DNA from: Paraglaciecola arctica
GTDB taxonomy: Bacteria > Pseudomonadota > Gammaproteobacteria > Enterobacterales > Alteromonadaceae
Length of the DNA: 8,021 bases
Direction of reading: 5' to 3'
Assembly (NCBI GenBank): GCA_003232445.1
Contig: QIJM01000089.1
Location: forward strand, 1 to 8,021
Shown here: piece by piece, positions 1 through 5,819 of the stretch
How the letters are laid out: each line of letters begins with the position of its first letter
Position numbering within the stretch: the first letter of the stretch is position 1
The notes under the pieces: generated by a model
Databases searched by the model: none
Told to the model about the DNA's origin: nothing
The model's input: only the letters and a program-made list of their open reading frames with translations
Program-made: the position numbers and the translations under genes

Positions 1-1
1 A

Positions 2-1009
2 GATAGGCGCGATAATGTTGCAACGGCTAATGCACAAGTATTTATCCAAGATACTTTCCCACCAATGATGACTGCTGCAGTTTGGGATGGCGTATTATTG
101 ACGCTAACCTTCAATGAACCTGTTGTTATACCAGCGGGTGGTACAGCGATTACTGTTCATAACCCATCTGATCCAGATGTTGACGCAGAAATTATTGCTG
201 TAACAACAGGTAACTCAGTTGCTTCAGGTAATCAATTAATTATTACCTTAACAGGTGCACAGAACACAGATGTTTCTCCATTGTTCGTAGATGGTGCTGA
301 CGATGAGTTCTTGTATAACGATGACGCTAATGCTGTCGATGAAGAGCAACATGCGCTAATCGATTGGGATGGCATTGCAGATGAAACGGGTAATCAATGG
401 TCAGAGTTTAACCCAACGCTTTCATCTTCTGACCGTGGTATGGAAGCCGGGCCAATTGATCCCGACACACGTCGTTGGGAAGTTGTTGCACCTCGATTCT
501 TAGCTGTTAACGCTGTAGGACCATTTACTTACTCAGTCCAAACATCTGGTTATTTAGATGCAAATGCTGCTAATGGTGATGATGATGGTACAGTTACATA
601 TACTTTATCGTTCACTCACCCAATTGACGTAGCAAATGCAAATGCGTTCTCAACTCCAATTGCTGTACATCCTTCATATACTTTACCGATTACTACTTTA
701 ATATCTGAAAGTACAGCAACAGCAGCAGGTGTTACATTGATGAATGCTTTGTTTACTATTGACTTTGGAGACGATGGTGCTGATGCATTTGTAATTGCTA
801 CAACTCCTGTATCGGCTACTGAAGCACATGGCGCTTTCGCCCTTAGCGCAGATTATAGAGTTATAACTTTAACTATAACTGGTCTTGCAGACGTAGCTGG
901 ATCAATCTTGTTTAATACAACAGAAGTAGGTCTTGCTACTCTAATTGATAGTTCAATTACGGGTACACAAACGGCTTCTGGTACCTTTGTATGGCAGAAC
1001 ACTAACTAG
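2..1009 (+). CDS. Large Ig-like/adhesin-type surface or secreted protein, C-terminal part (5' end outside window)
   Basis: The frame is open from the window edge (first full codon at base 2) to the TAG at 1007-1009, giving about 335 visible residues, so the ATG at 65 is an internal Met and not the start. The protein is rich in Asp, Thr, Ala and Val, nearly free of Lys, and has no Cys that I see. Near the visible N-terminus, DTFPP followed by WDGVLLTLTFNEPV resembles the start of bacterial Ig-like/SwmB-type beta-sandwich domains in large extracellular proteins. Asp-rich stretches (for example DANAANGDDDGTVTYTL) could bind calcium. A second beta-rich segment covers roughly the last 170 residues. 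There is no LPXTG, PEP-CTERM or autotransporter barrel at the C-terminus, which ends FVWQNTN. From these family traits I infer an extracellular, possibly type I-secreted or cell-surface protein. The exact function is unknown. A strong terminator follows 31 nt after the stop, so this is the last gene of its transcript. Confidence 0.75.
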   Translation, partial: DRRDNVATANAQVFIQDTFPPMMTAAVWDGVLLTLTFNEPVVIPAGGTAITVHNPSDPDVDAEIIAVTTGNSVASGNQLIITLTGAQNTDVSPLFVDGADDEFLYNDDANAVDEEQHALIDWDGIADETGNQWSEFNPTLSSSDRGMEAGPIDPDTRRWEVVAPRFLAVNAVGPFTYSVQTSGYLDANAANGDDDGTVTYTLSFTHPIDVANANAFSTPIAVHPSYTLPITTLISESTATAAGVTLMNALFTIDFGDDGADAFVIATTPVSATEAHGAFALSADYRVITLTITGLADVAGSILFNTTEVGLATLIDSSITGTQTASGTFVWQNTN

Positions 1010-1040
1010 AAACTGTTTATAGTTACTAGTTACTTAAATT

Positions 1041-1068
1041 AAAAAAGGAGGCATAAGCCTCCTTTTTT
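1041..1068 (+). terminator. Intrinsic terminator of the surface-protein gene
   Basis: A perfect 12-bp inverted repeat (AAAAAAGGAGGC and GCCTCCTTTTTT) encloses the tetraloop ATAA. The GC-rich core is GGAGGC/GCCTCC, and the transcript ends in six T. The A-run on the 5' side makes the structure usable from either strand. It separates the surface-protein gene from the Sel1-repeat gene downstream. Confidence 0.9.
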
Positions 1069-1167
1069 CATATCTAAAAACTAACAATGATTTTAAAAGA
1101 GTTAACATACAAATAATCTGTTTGATTACAAGTTTATCAATGAGCCAATGCCTTGGGTTTGAATAAA

Positions 1168-1994
1168 ATGAAAACTAGCACAATAATTTTGATTCTATCG
1201 GTAGTAGTGTCAATGCAAAGTATCGCAATGGCACAGGTACTAAAAACATCTATCGATAAAATTGCGAATAGTAGTCAGCCACCAATGAACGATATGCTTT
1301 CAAAAGTTTATGGCGAAGGGGCTAAACAATATAATTTAGGCTACCACTACTTATATGGTGAGGGGGTTAAACAAAGTAATGCCGAAGCGAAAAAATGGTT
1401 TGACCTTGCAGCAAAAAGCAATAGCCCTGCGGTTCGCGATATAAAATTGGCCGATTATATGAAGCAGGTGTTATATATCAAAAAGACATCAATAAAGCGG
1501 TTTTTCACTATGAATTTGCGGCTAAAAAAGGCGAAATTTATGCCTTGAACAATTTAGCCATTCTGTATTTGCAAGGTGAAGGTGTTATCCGAGATGTAGA
1601 CAAAGGAGTGAGTTTTGCTAAAAAGGCGGCTTTACGAGGCAATGCTGAAGCACAAGTTAATTTAGGTTTGGTTTATTTAAATGGCACAGGCGTACCTATA
1701 GATAAAAGACAAGCATTAAAATGGTTTAAACAGGCGGCAAAGCAAAAAAATACTGAGGCACTTTATTATGTTGCACAGTACCATTTATCAAACAAAGAAT
1801 TTTTAGCAGCGTTTGATTATTTAAATAAAGCGGCAAATTTAGAACATTCAAACGCCCAGTTAAAATTGGCCATGCTTTATGATAAAGGCCTTGGTACAGA
1901 AAAAAACCATACACAGTCGTTAATATGGCTAAATGAATCGGCTAAATTAGGCAATAAAAAAGCCATAGATATTCTAAAAAGGATGGGGGAATAG
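1168..1994 (+). pseudogene. Secreted Sel1-repeat (TPR-like) protein, split by a frameshift
   Basis: Two overlapping reading frames together encode one Sel1-repeat protein. The first fragment (1168-1548) starts at ATG 1168. I prefer it to the TTG at 1153 because it gives a clean signal peptide: MKTS, a hydrophobic stretch to about residue 20, then likely cleavage after AMA at 22. The second fragment has no good start of its own and is open from about 1404 to the TAG at 1992-1994. Joined, they give about six Sel1 units of ~36 residues with the pattern A-x3-LG-x2-Y-x2-G-x-G-V...A-x2-W/Y-x2-AA, e.g. AQVNLGLVYLNGTGVPIDKR and the preceding ALNNLAILYLQGEGV. The frame change best fits an extra CG in TTCGCGAT near 1435-1438. 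Removing two bases restores AVRYKIGRLYEAG, a unit of exactly the right length. Sel1 proteins usually scaffold protein-protein interactions, and here the predicted site is the periplasm. Partner and role cannot be inferred. The break could be a real mutation or a sequencing error. Confidence 0.75.
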
Positions 1995-2007
1995 CGGTAA
2001 AAGGCTG

Positions 2008-2059
2008 CTTTAGGGGTAAATAAATACTATATCAGTGTTACATTTACCCACCCCTAAAG
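2008..2059. repeat. Inverted repeat between convergent genes, possible bidirectional terminator
   Basis: CTTTAGGGGT (2008-2017) is the exact reverse complement of ACCCCTAAAG (2050-2059). Just inside, GGGTAAAT (2014-2021) is complementary to ATTTACCC (2042-2049), so two registers of the stem are possible. It lies in the 73-nt gap between the Sel1 gene (+) and the convergent minus-strand gene. That position suits a shared transcription end, but the loop is about 30 nt and neither side has a good T-tract, so terminator function is uncertain. Confidence 0.4.
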
Positions 2060-2067
2060 TAAGTAGA

Positions 2068-2526
2068 TTAATCTAGGACGGCGATAAAACTGCTATATTC
2101 TATTTCAGTATCTGATTTTATCGTCATTTGAGCGGTATCAACCGAAAATGTTTTCTTGTCTCTGTCAGCTGGAAATACTAAATCTATAGTATTACCCGTA
2201 ATGGTATAGCTACCCTCTACAGTACCCGCTAATGCAGGGTTAGGACTGATCATATTTCTACTTAATTTAAACGTTCCATCTGAAGAAAAAGTGAATACTT
2301 GACTCGTTTCGGTGGTGTCAGTCGTTATATTTAGAACGTAGCGACCATCGATAGTGGTGCTTTTATTGTTATATACAACTTCAGGTACTAGAGTACTCTC
2401 AACGTTTTCTTGATTTTCTAAAAATGTTTCAGACGCAATGGGTATATTATCTTCTTCATTATTTACTGAGATGTAAATTAAATATGCTGATAAAACCACA
2501 CCTATTCCGATTAATACTTTATTCAT
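2068..2526 (-). CDS. Hypothetical N-terminally anchored or exported beta-rich protein
   Basis: The protein has 152 residues when started at the ATG whose first base is 2526. A longer reading from 2601 is possible. I prefer the inner start for three reasons: it opens with MNKVLIGIGVVLSAYLIYIS, a typical signal anchor or signal peptide; an AAAAGG Shine-Dalgarno-like sequence lies about 10 nt upstream; and the good -10 box lies between the two starts. Residues ~4-20 are hydrophobic, 22-60 form a polar, Glu/Asn-rich linker, and 60-152 look all-beta. The repeating pattern there is DGRYVLNI, then TFSSDGTFKLSRN, then GSYTITGNTIDLVF, resembling small lipocalin-like or copper-resistance-like beta domains that recur in hypothetical proteins. 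No Cys lipobox and no catalytic motif are visible. I infer a periplasm-facing, inner-membrane-tethered or secreted protein. I do not recognise the family. Confidence 0.65.
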   Translation of the reverse strand: MNKVLIGIGVVLSAYLIYISVNNEEDNIPIASETFLENQENVESTLVPEVVYNNKSTTIDGRYVLNITTDTTETSQVFTFSSDGTFKLSRNMISPNPALAGTVEGSYTITGNTIDLVFPADRDKKTFSVDTAQMTIKSDTEIEYSSFIAVLD

Positions 2527-2565
2527 TATTTTAATGCCTTTTATAGTAGTTTCTAAAGTTTTGCC

Positions 2566-2594
2566 ATTATATAGGAAATTAAATAAGGCATAAA
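2566..2594 (-). promoter_or_regulatory. Predicted sigma-70 promoter of the small beta-rich protein gene
   Basis: On the minus strand, TATAAT (complement of 2566-2571) is a perfect -10 box. A weak -35 match, TTTATG (complement of 2589-2594), sits 17 nt upstream. Transcription would begin near 2559, giving a ~33-nt leader before the ATG at 2526. This supports the inner start over the one at 2601. Confidence 0.5.
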
Positions 2595-2606
2595 GTTCCA
2601 TTACAT

Positions 2607-2674
2607 AAACTATCGGGGCAAAACTAAAACTATTGGGGTCAGAACAAAATAAACTATTGGGGTCAGAACAAAAT
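2607..2674. repeat. Tandem repeat: two perfect 24-bp units plus one degenerate unit
   Basis: Bases 2627-2650 and 2651-2674 are identical, each AAAC followed by TATTGGGGTCAGAACAAAAT. A shorter, diverged copy begins at 2607 (AAACTATCGGGGCAAAACTA). The GGGGTCAG...AAAAT core resembles a motif that, from memory, occurs in many marine gammaproteobacterial genomes next to REP-associated (IS200-like, Y1) transposase genes. No such transposase is visible here. The block lies between the -35 region of the minus-strand gene at 2526 and the end of the doubtful ORF at 2674. Confidence 0.8.
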
Positions 2675-2859
2675 TAAATCAGTTTTTGACCATGCATTTC
2701 TCCTTCCAAGCGGTAAGACTTCATTAGAACGTACCCATACCCTTTATAAATTTCGTAAATTACTGTCCTAATCGATAAATTTGCCCCCTTTTTTATTAAC
2801 TCATACTTCTTCCAGTCCAAAAAGTTTAAAATGCTATGAGTTTCACGGTAATCCCCCAT
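2674..2859 (-). CDS. Small hypothetical ORF, doubtful (possible gene remnant)
   Basis: A 61-codon frame runs from ATG at 2859 to a TAA that abuts the end of the 24-bp repeat. The product is basic and mixed helical (ILNFLDWKKYELIKKGANLS near the middle, ending MHGQKLI). It has no signal peptide, membrane segment or domain that I recognise. The region before the ATG (AAATTTAACTTTT) contains no Shine-Dalgarno sequence. The residue composition is plausible for a protein, so it may be a degraded C-terminal fragment of a larger gene, perhaps left by the mobile element suggested by the adjacent repeats. It could equally be a chance ORF. Confidence 0.25.
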   Translation of the reverse strand: MGDYRETHSILNFLDWKKYELIKKGANLSIRTVIYEIYKGYGYVLMKSYRLEGEMHGQKLI

Positions 2860-2908
2860 AAAAGTTAAATTTATACTTTTAAGTTATATGTTTTCTTATA
2901 AACGGTGG

Positions 2909-2938
2909 TTGACGCACTGGTGCTATCCGCGATACAAA
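2909..2938 (+). promoter_or_regulatory. Predicted promoter of the leu leader and operon
   Basis: TTGACG at 2909-2914 (5 of 6 to the -35 consensus) is followed after 18 nt by TACAAA at 2933-2938 (4 of 6 to TATAAT). Transcription would start near 2945, about 38 nt before the leader peptide ATG. The untranslated stretch between contains an 11-nt alternating AC run at 2956-2966 that should be unstructured. Confidence 0.55.
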
Positions 2939-2982
2939 TACACTTTAATTTTGTTACACACACACATTTAAGAATTTTAAAC

Positions 2983-3039
2983 ATGAATAACGCTATTTTT
3001 TCTACTCTACACCTGCTGACAGCCAGACTGCACGGGTAG
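2983..3039 (+). CDS. leuL: leu operon leader peptide, 18 residues, four Leu codons
   Basis: ATG AAT AAC opens an 18-codon frame ending in TAG at 3037-3039. The peptide is MNNAIFSTLHLLTARLHG, with Leu at positions 9, 11, 12 and 16 (codons CTA, CTG, CTG, CTG). A weak purine-rich site (TAAGAA, 2969-2974) lies about 8 nt upstream. The frame sits between a promoter and an intrinsic terminator directly upstream of leuA, which is the hallmark of leader peptides that sense charged tRNA-Leu by ribosome stalling. Its last codons and stop (3030-3037) double as the antiterminator strand. The composition differs from the E. coli leader, which has four consecutive Leu codons, but the layout is the same. 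The peptide itself is unlikely to have another function. Confidence 0.8.
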   Translation: MNNAIFSTLHLLTARLHG

Positions 3040-3079
3040 GTTGTAAGCGAGCGTTAACCAGTTTACAAAAAACCCGTGC
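3030..3079 (+). promoter_or_regulatory. Antiterminator hairpin of the leu attenuator
   Basis: GCACGGGT at 3030-3037 pairs perfectly with ACCCGTGC at 3072-3079. A second helix inside pairs TTGTAAGC (3041-3048) with GTTTACAA (3061-3068), including one G-U pair. A small internal loop (AGG against AAA) separates the helices, and GAGCGTTAACCA forms the apical loop. This structure uses the 5' arm of the terminator, so the two are mutually exclusive. A ribosome waiting at the Leu codons 3007-3018 leaves 3030-3037 free and favours this fold. A ribosome that reaches the stop codon at 3037-3039 covers it and lets the terminator form. Confidence 0.75.
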
Positions 3080-3098
3080 TGAGCACGGGTTTTTTGTA
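3064..3098 (+). terminator. leu attenuator (intrinsic terminator upstream of leuA)
   Basis: A perfect 16-bp stem (TACAAAAAACCCGTGC against its complement) has the triloop TGA at 3080-3082. The core is CCCGTGC/GCACGGG, followed by six T (3090-3095). It ends 36 nt before the leuA ATG and 25 nt after the leader peptide stop. With leucine plentiful, transcription should stop here. With leucine scarce, the competing antiterminator takes over its 5' arm. Confidence 0.9.
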
Positions 3099-3134
3099 TG
3101 TGTATTTTAAACAGCGATTACCTTGGAGAAAGGT

Positions 3135-4709
3135 ATGTCAAACGGGGTTAACTCTAGCCAAGTCAAAATTTTCGACACCACCTTGCGGGACGGCGAACAA
3201 GCGTTACCTGCCAGTTTAAGCGTTAAGGAAAAACTGAAAATTGCTCTGGCTCTGGAACGTCTTGGGGTAGACATTATCGAAGCAGGTTTTCCTGTTTCAT
3301 CTCCCGGTGATTTTCAATCGGTACAAACCATCGCCCGTGAAATAAAAAATGCCACTGTGTGTGGTTTATCTCGCGCATTGCCTAAAGATATTGATGCTTG
3401 CGGTGAGTCGTTAAGAGTAGCGGAACAATTTCGTATTCATACTTTTATTGCTACGTCTGATATTCATGTGAATACAAAATTACGTAAGTCTCAAGATGAA
3501 GTAGTCGAGATGGCCGTACAGGCAGTGAAACATGCTCGGCGTTATACCAACGATGTGGAGTTTTCATGTGAAGATGCTGGCCGCACCCACATCGACTATT
3601 TATGCCGTATGGTAGAAGCCGCGATTAATGCTGGCGCAACCACAGTCAATATTCCCGATACAGTCGGCTACACCACACCTACAGAGTTTGGTGGTATTAT
3701 TCAAAACCTATTTAACCGTGTGCCCAATATCGACAAAGCGGTGATTTCGGTGCATTGCCACAATGATTTGGGCTTAGCTGTAGCGAATTCTTTGGCTGCA
3801 GTAGAGCAAGGTGCAAGACAAGTTGAAGCGACCATCAATGGTTTAGGTGAACGAGCGGGTAATTGTTCGTTAGAAGAAATCGCGATGATCCTGCAAACTC
3901 GCCATGCAAAACTTGGCTTTCATACTAATATCAAAAGCGAAGAGATTTCTCGTACCTCAAAGTTGGTCAGCAACTTGTGCAATATGCCAGTGCAGGCCAA
4001 CAAGGCGATAGTTGGCGCGAATGCCTTTAGTCACTCCTCTGGCATTCACCAAGATGGCGTATTAAAAGGCCAAAACACCTACGAAATAATGACCCCAGAA
4101 AGTGTCGGTATTAACAAAAACAATTTGAATCTAACCTCTCGCTCTGGCCGCCATGTAATTAAACATCGTTTGTTCGAATTGGGCTACAAAGAAACCGATT
4201 TTGACTTAGAAACGGTGTACGCCTCTTTTGTGAAACTAGCCGACAAAAAAGGCCAAGTGTTTGATTATGATCTAGAAGCACTATTGTTTTTCAGCCAAAC
4301 CAAACAAGAAGACGAGCACTACAAACTGAAATATTTGCAGGCTAATTCAGGTAAACAAATCATACCTAGCGCCACAGTTTGCATGCAAGTGGGCGATCAA
4401 GAAATCACCGAGTCAGCCACGGGTAATGGGCCAGTTGATGCAGCTTACAATGCCATCACTAAAGTTGTAGGTCATAACCAGGTAGAGATTGTCGATTTCA
4501 AACTGGATTCTAAAGGAAAAGGTGCCAACGCCTTAGCCCAAGTATCGGTAGTAGCTGAGTATAATGGCCGTCGTTTTAACGGTATTGGTTTGGCAACAGA
4601 TATAGTGGAATCAGGGGTAAAAGCGTTGATTTACGTATTAAACAACACACATTTAGCTGATCAGATTGACCAGCAAAAAGAACAACAAGTAAAGATTGCA
4701 GGGGTATAA
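3135..4709 (+). CDS. leuA: 2-isopropylmalate synthase
   Basis: LeuA (EC 2.3.3.13) condenses acetyl-CoA with 2-ketoisovalerate, the committed step of leucine synthesis, in the cytoplasm. Started at ATG 3135 it has 524 residues, close to the 523 of E. coli. GGAG plus AAAGG just upstream is a strong ribosome binding site, so the in-frame TTG at 3123, which precedes that site, is not the start. The N-terminal catalytic TIM barrel begins KIFDTTLRDGEQ (residues 11-22). The expected divalent metal ligands D14, H207 and H209 (in HCHNDLG) and N243 (in GERAGNCSLEE) are all present, as is the HSSGIHQDGVLK segment from residue 300. The last ~130 residues form the regulatory domain that gives leucine feedback inhibition in this family. 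It is the first gene of the operon, preceded by the leader and attenuator, and ends 6 nt before leuB. No defect is seen. Confidence 0.97.
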   Translation: MSNGVNSSQVKIFDTTLRDGEQALPASLSVKEKLKIALALERLGVDIIEAGFPVSSPGDFQSVQTIAREIKNATVCGLSRALPKDIDACGESLRVAEQFRIHTFIATSDIHVNTKLRKSQDEVVEMAVQAVKHARRYTNDVEFSCEDAGRTHIDYLCRMVEAAINAGATTVNIPDTVGYTTPTEFGGIIQNLFNRVPNIDKAVISVHCHNDLGLAVANSLAAVEQGARQVEATINGLGERAGNCSLEEIAMILQTRHAKLGFHTNIKSEEISRTSKLVSNLCNMPVQANKAIVGANAFSHSSGIHQDGVLKGQNTYEIMTPESVGINKNNLNLTSRSGRHVIKHRLFELGYKETDFDLETVYASFVKLADKKGQVFDYDLEALLFFSQTKQEDEHYKLKYLQANSGKQIIPSATVCMQVGDQEITESATGNGPVDAAYNAITKVVGHNQVEIVDFKLDSKGKGANALAQVSVVAEYNGRRFNGIGLATDIVESGVKALIYVLNNTHLADQIDQQKEQQVKIAGV

Positions 4710-4715
4710 AAGAGA

Positions 4716-5801
4716 ATGTCTGACTACAACATAGCAGTATTGGCAGGCGATGGAATTGGCCCAGAGGTCATGGTCGAAGCCAAAAAAGTGTTAACAGGCG
4801 TAAGCAAAAAATTTGATATTTCGTTTCGACTGAACGACTTCGACGTAGGCGGCCTGGCCATCGATAATCATGGTAAAGCGTTGCCAGCTGCCACACTAAA
4901 AGGCTGCGAAGACTCTAGTGCCATTTTGTTTGGCTCAATCGGTGGCCCTAAGTGGGACAGTTTGCCCTTAGAAGAGCGCCCAGAACGAGCCGCACTTTTG
5001 GCTTTGCGCGGCCACTTTGATTTATTCAGTAACTTACGCCCAGCAAAAATTTATCAAGGTCTTGAAGCCTTCTCTCCTCTTCGAGCAGATATCGCAGCCA
5101 ATGGTTTTGATGTATTAGTAGTACGCGAACTGACGAGTGGTATTTACTTCGGTCAACCCAAGGGTTTAGAAGGTGAAGGCGAAGAACAATTTGCTTATGA
5201 CACGATGCGATACAGTAAAAGAGAAATTCGCCGCATTGCTATTAGTGCCTTTGACGCTGCACAAAAACGTGGCAAAAAAGTCACCTCGGTAGACAAAGCT
5301 AATGTACTGGTTTGCAGCCGTTTATGGCGCGAAGTAGTTGAAGAAGTGGCTAAAGACTACCCAGAAGTAGAGCTTGAGCACATCTATATCGACAATGCGA
5401 CCATGCAACTCATTCGTAACCCGAGTCAGTTTGACGTGATGTTATGTTCTAACCTGTTTGGCGACATTATTTCTGACGAATGTGCGATGATTACTGGCTC
5501 CATGGGTCTATTGCCCTCAGCCAGTATCAATCAAGACAACTTTGGCATGTACGAACCAGCAGGCGGCTCAGCCCCTGATATCGCTGGCAAAGGCATTGCT
5601 AACCCCATTGCTCAAATACTCTCAGCATCCATGCTGTTGCGCTTCAGTTTAAACGAAACAGCCGCCGCTGATGCGATTGATGCAGCCGTAGTGAAGACCT
5701 TAGGTAATAGTATACTGACAGGTGATTTGCTTGGCCCTGATGAGCGTCATTTAGCTAAAAGTACCAGTGAAGTTGGCGACTACATCGCCGCGTTAATTTA
5801 A
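4716..5801 (+). CDS. leuB: 3-isopropylmalate dehydrogenase
   Basis: LeuB (EC 1.1.1.85) is a cytoplasmic homodimer that uses NAD+ and Mg2+/Mn2+ to oxidise and decarboxylate 3-isopropylmalate to 2-ketoisocaproate, the precursor of leucine. The 361 residues match the family (363 in E. coli). The N-terminal AGDGIGPEVM and the segment VVRELTSGIYFGQP identify the beta-decarboxylating dehydrogenase family. The expected catalytic pair Y144 and K194 (in VDKANVL) and the metal-binding D226, D250 and D254 (the last two in NLFGDIISDE) are all in place. EPAGGSAPDIAGKGIANP is the NAD-binding loop. The ATG lies 6 nt after the leuA stop, with an AAAAGAGA purine run overlapping the end of leuA as the likely ribosome binding site, which suggests translational coupling. 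The gene is intact. Confidence 0.97.
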   Translation: MSDYNIAVLAGDGIGPEVMVEAKKVLTGVSKKFDISFRLNDFDVGGLAIDNHGKALPAATLKGCEDSSAILFGSIGGPKWDSLPLEERPERAALLALRGHFDLFSNLRPAKIYQGLEAFSPLRADIAANGFDVLVVRELTSGIYFGQPKGLEGEGEEQFAYDTMRYSKREIRRIAISAFDAAQKRGKKVTSVDKANVLVCSRLWREVVEEVAKDYPEVELEHIYIDNATMQLIRNPSQFDVMLCSNLFGDIISDECAMITGSMGLLPSASINQDNFGMYEPAGGSAPDIAGKGIANPIAQILSASMLLRFSLNETAAADAIDAAVVKTLGNSILTGDLLGPDERHLAKSTSEVGDYIAALI

Positions 5802-5819
5802 CAGATTTAGGAAATAGTC

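Noticed and set aside
1726..1914. Minus-strand 62-codon ORF inside the Sel1 gene
   Set aside because: It lies opposite clear Sel1 coding sequence and shows no family features of its own.
2527..2601. Longer N-terminus for the minus-strand beta-rich protein (start at 2601)
   Set aside because: It would put 25 polar residues before the signal anchor, and the best -10 box lies downstream of that start.
2607..2674. CRISPR array
   Set aside because: The repeat copies are directly adjacent with no spacers, and no cas gene is present.
2956..2966. AC dinucleotide run as a phase-variation tract
   Set aside because: It has only 11 bases and lies in the untranslated leader, too short for typical slippage switching.
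3123..3134. TTG at 3123 as the start of leuA
   Set aside because: The GGAG/AAAGG ribosome binding site lies after it and is correctly spaced for ATG 3135, which also matches the usual LeuA length.
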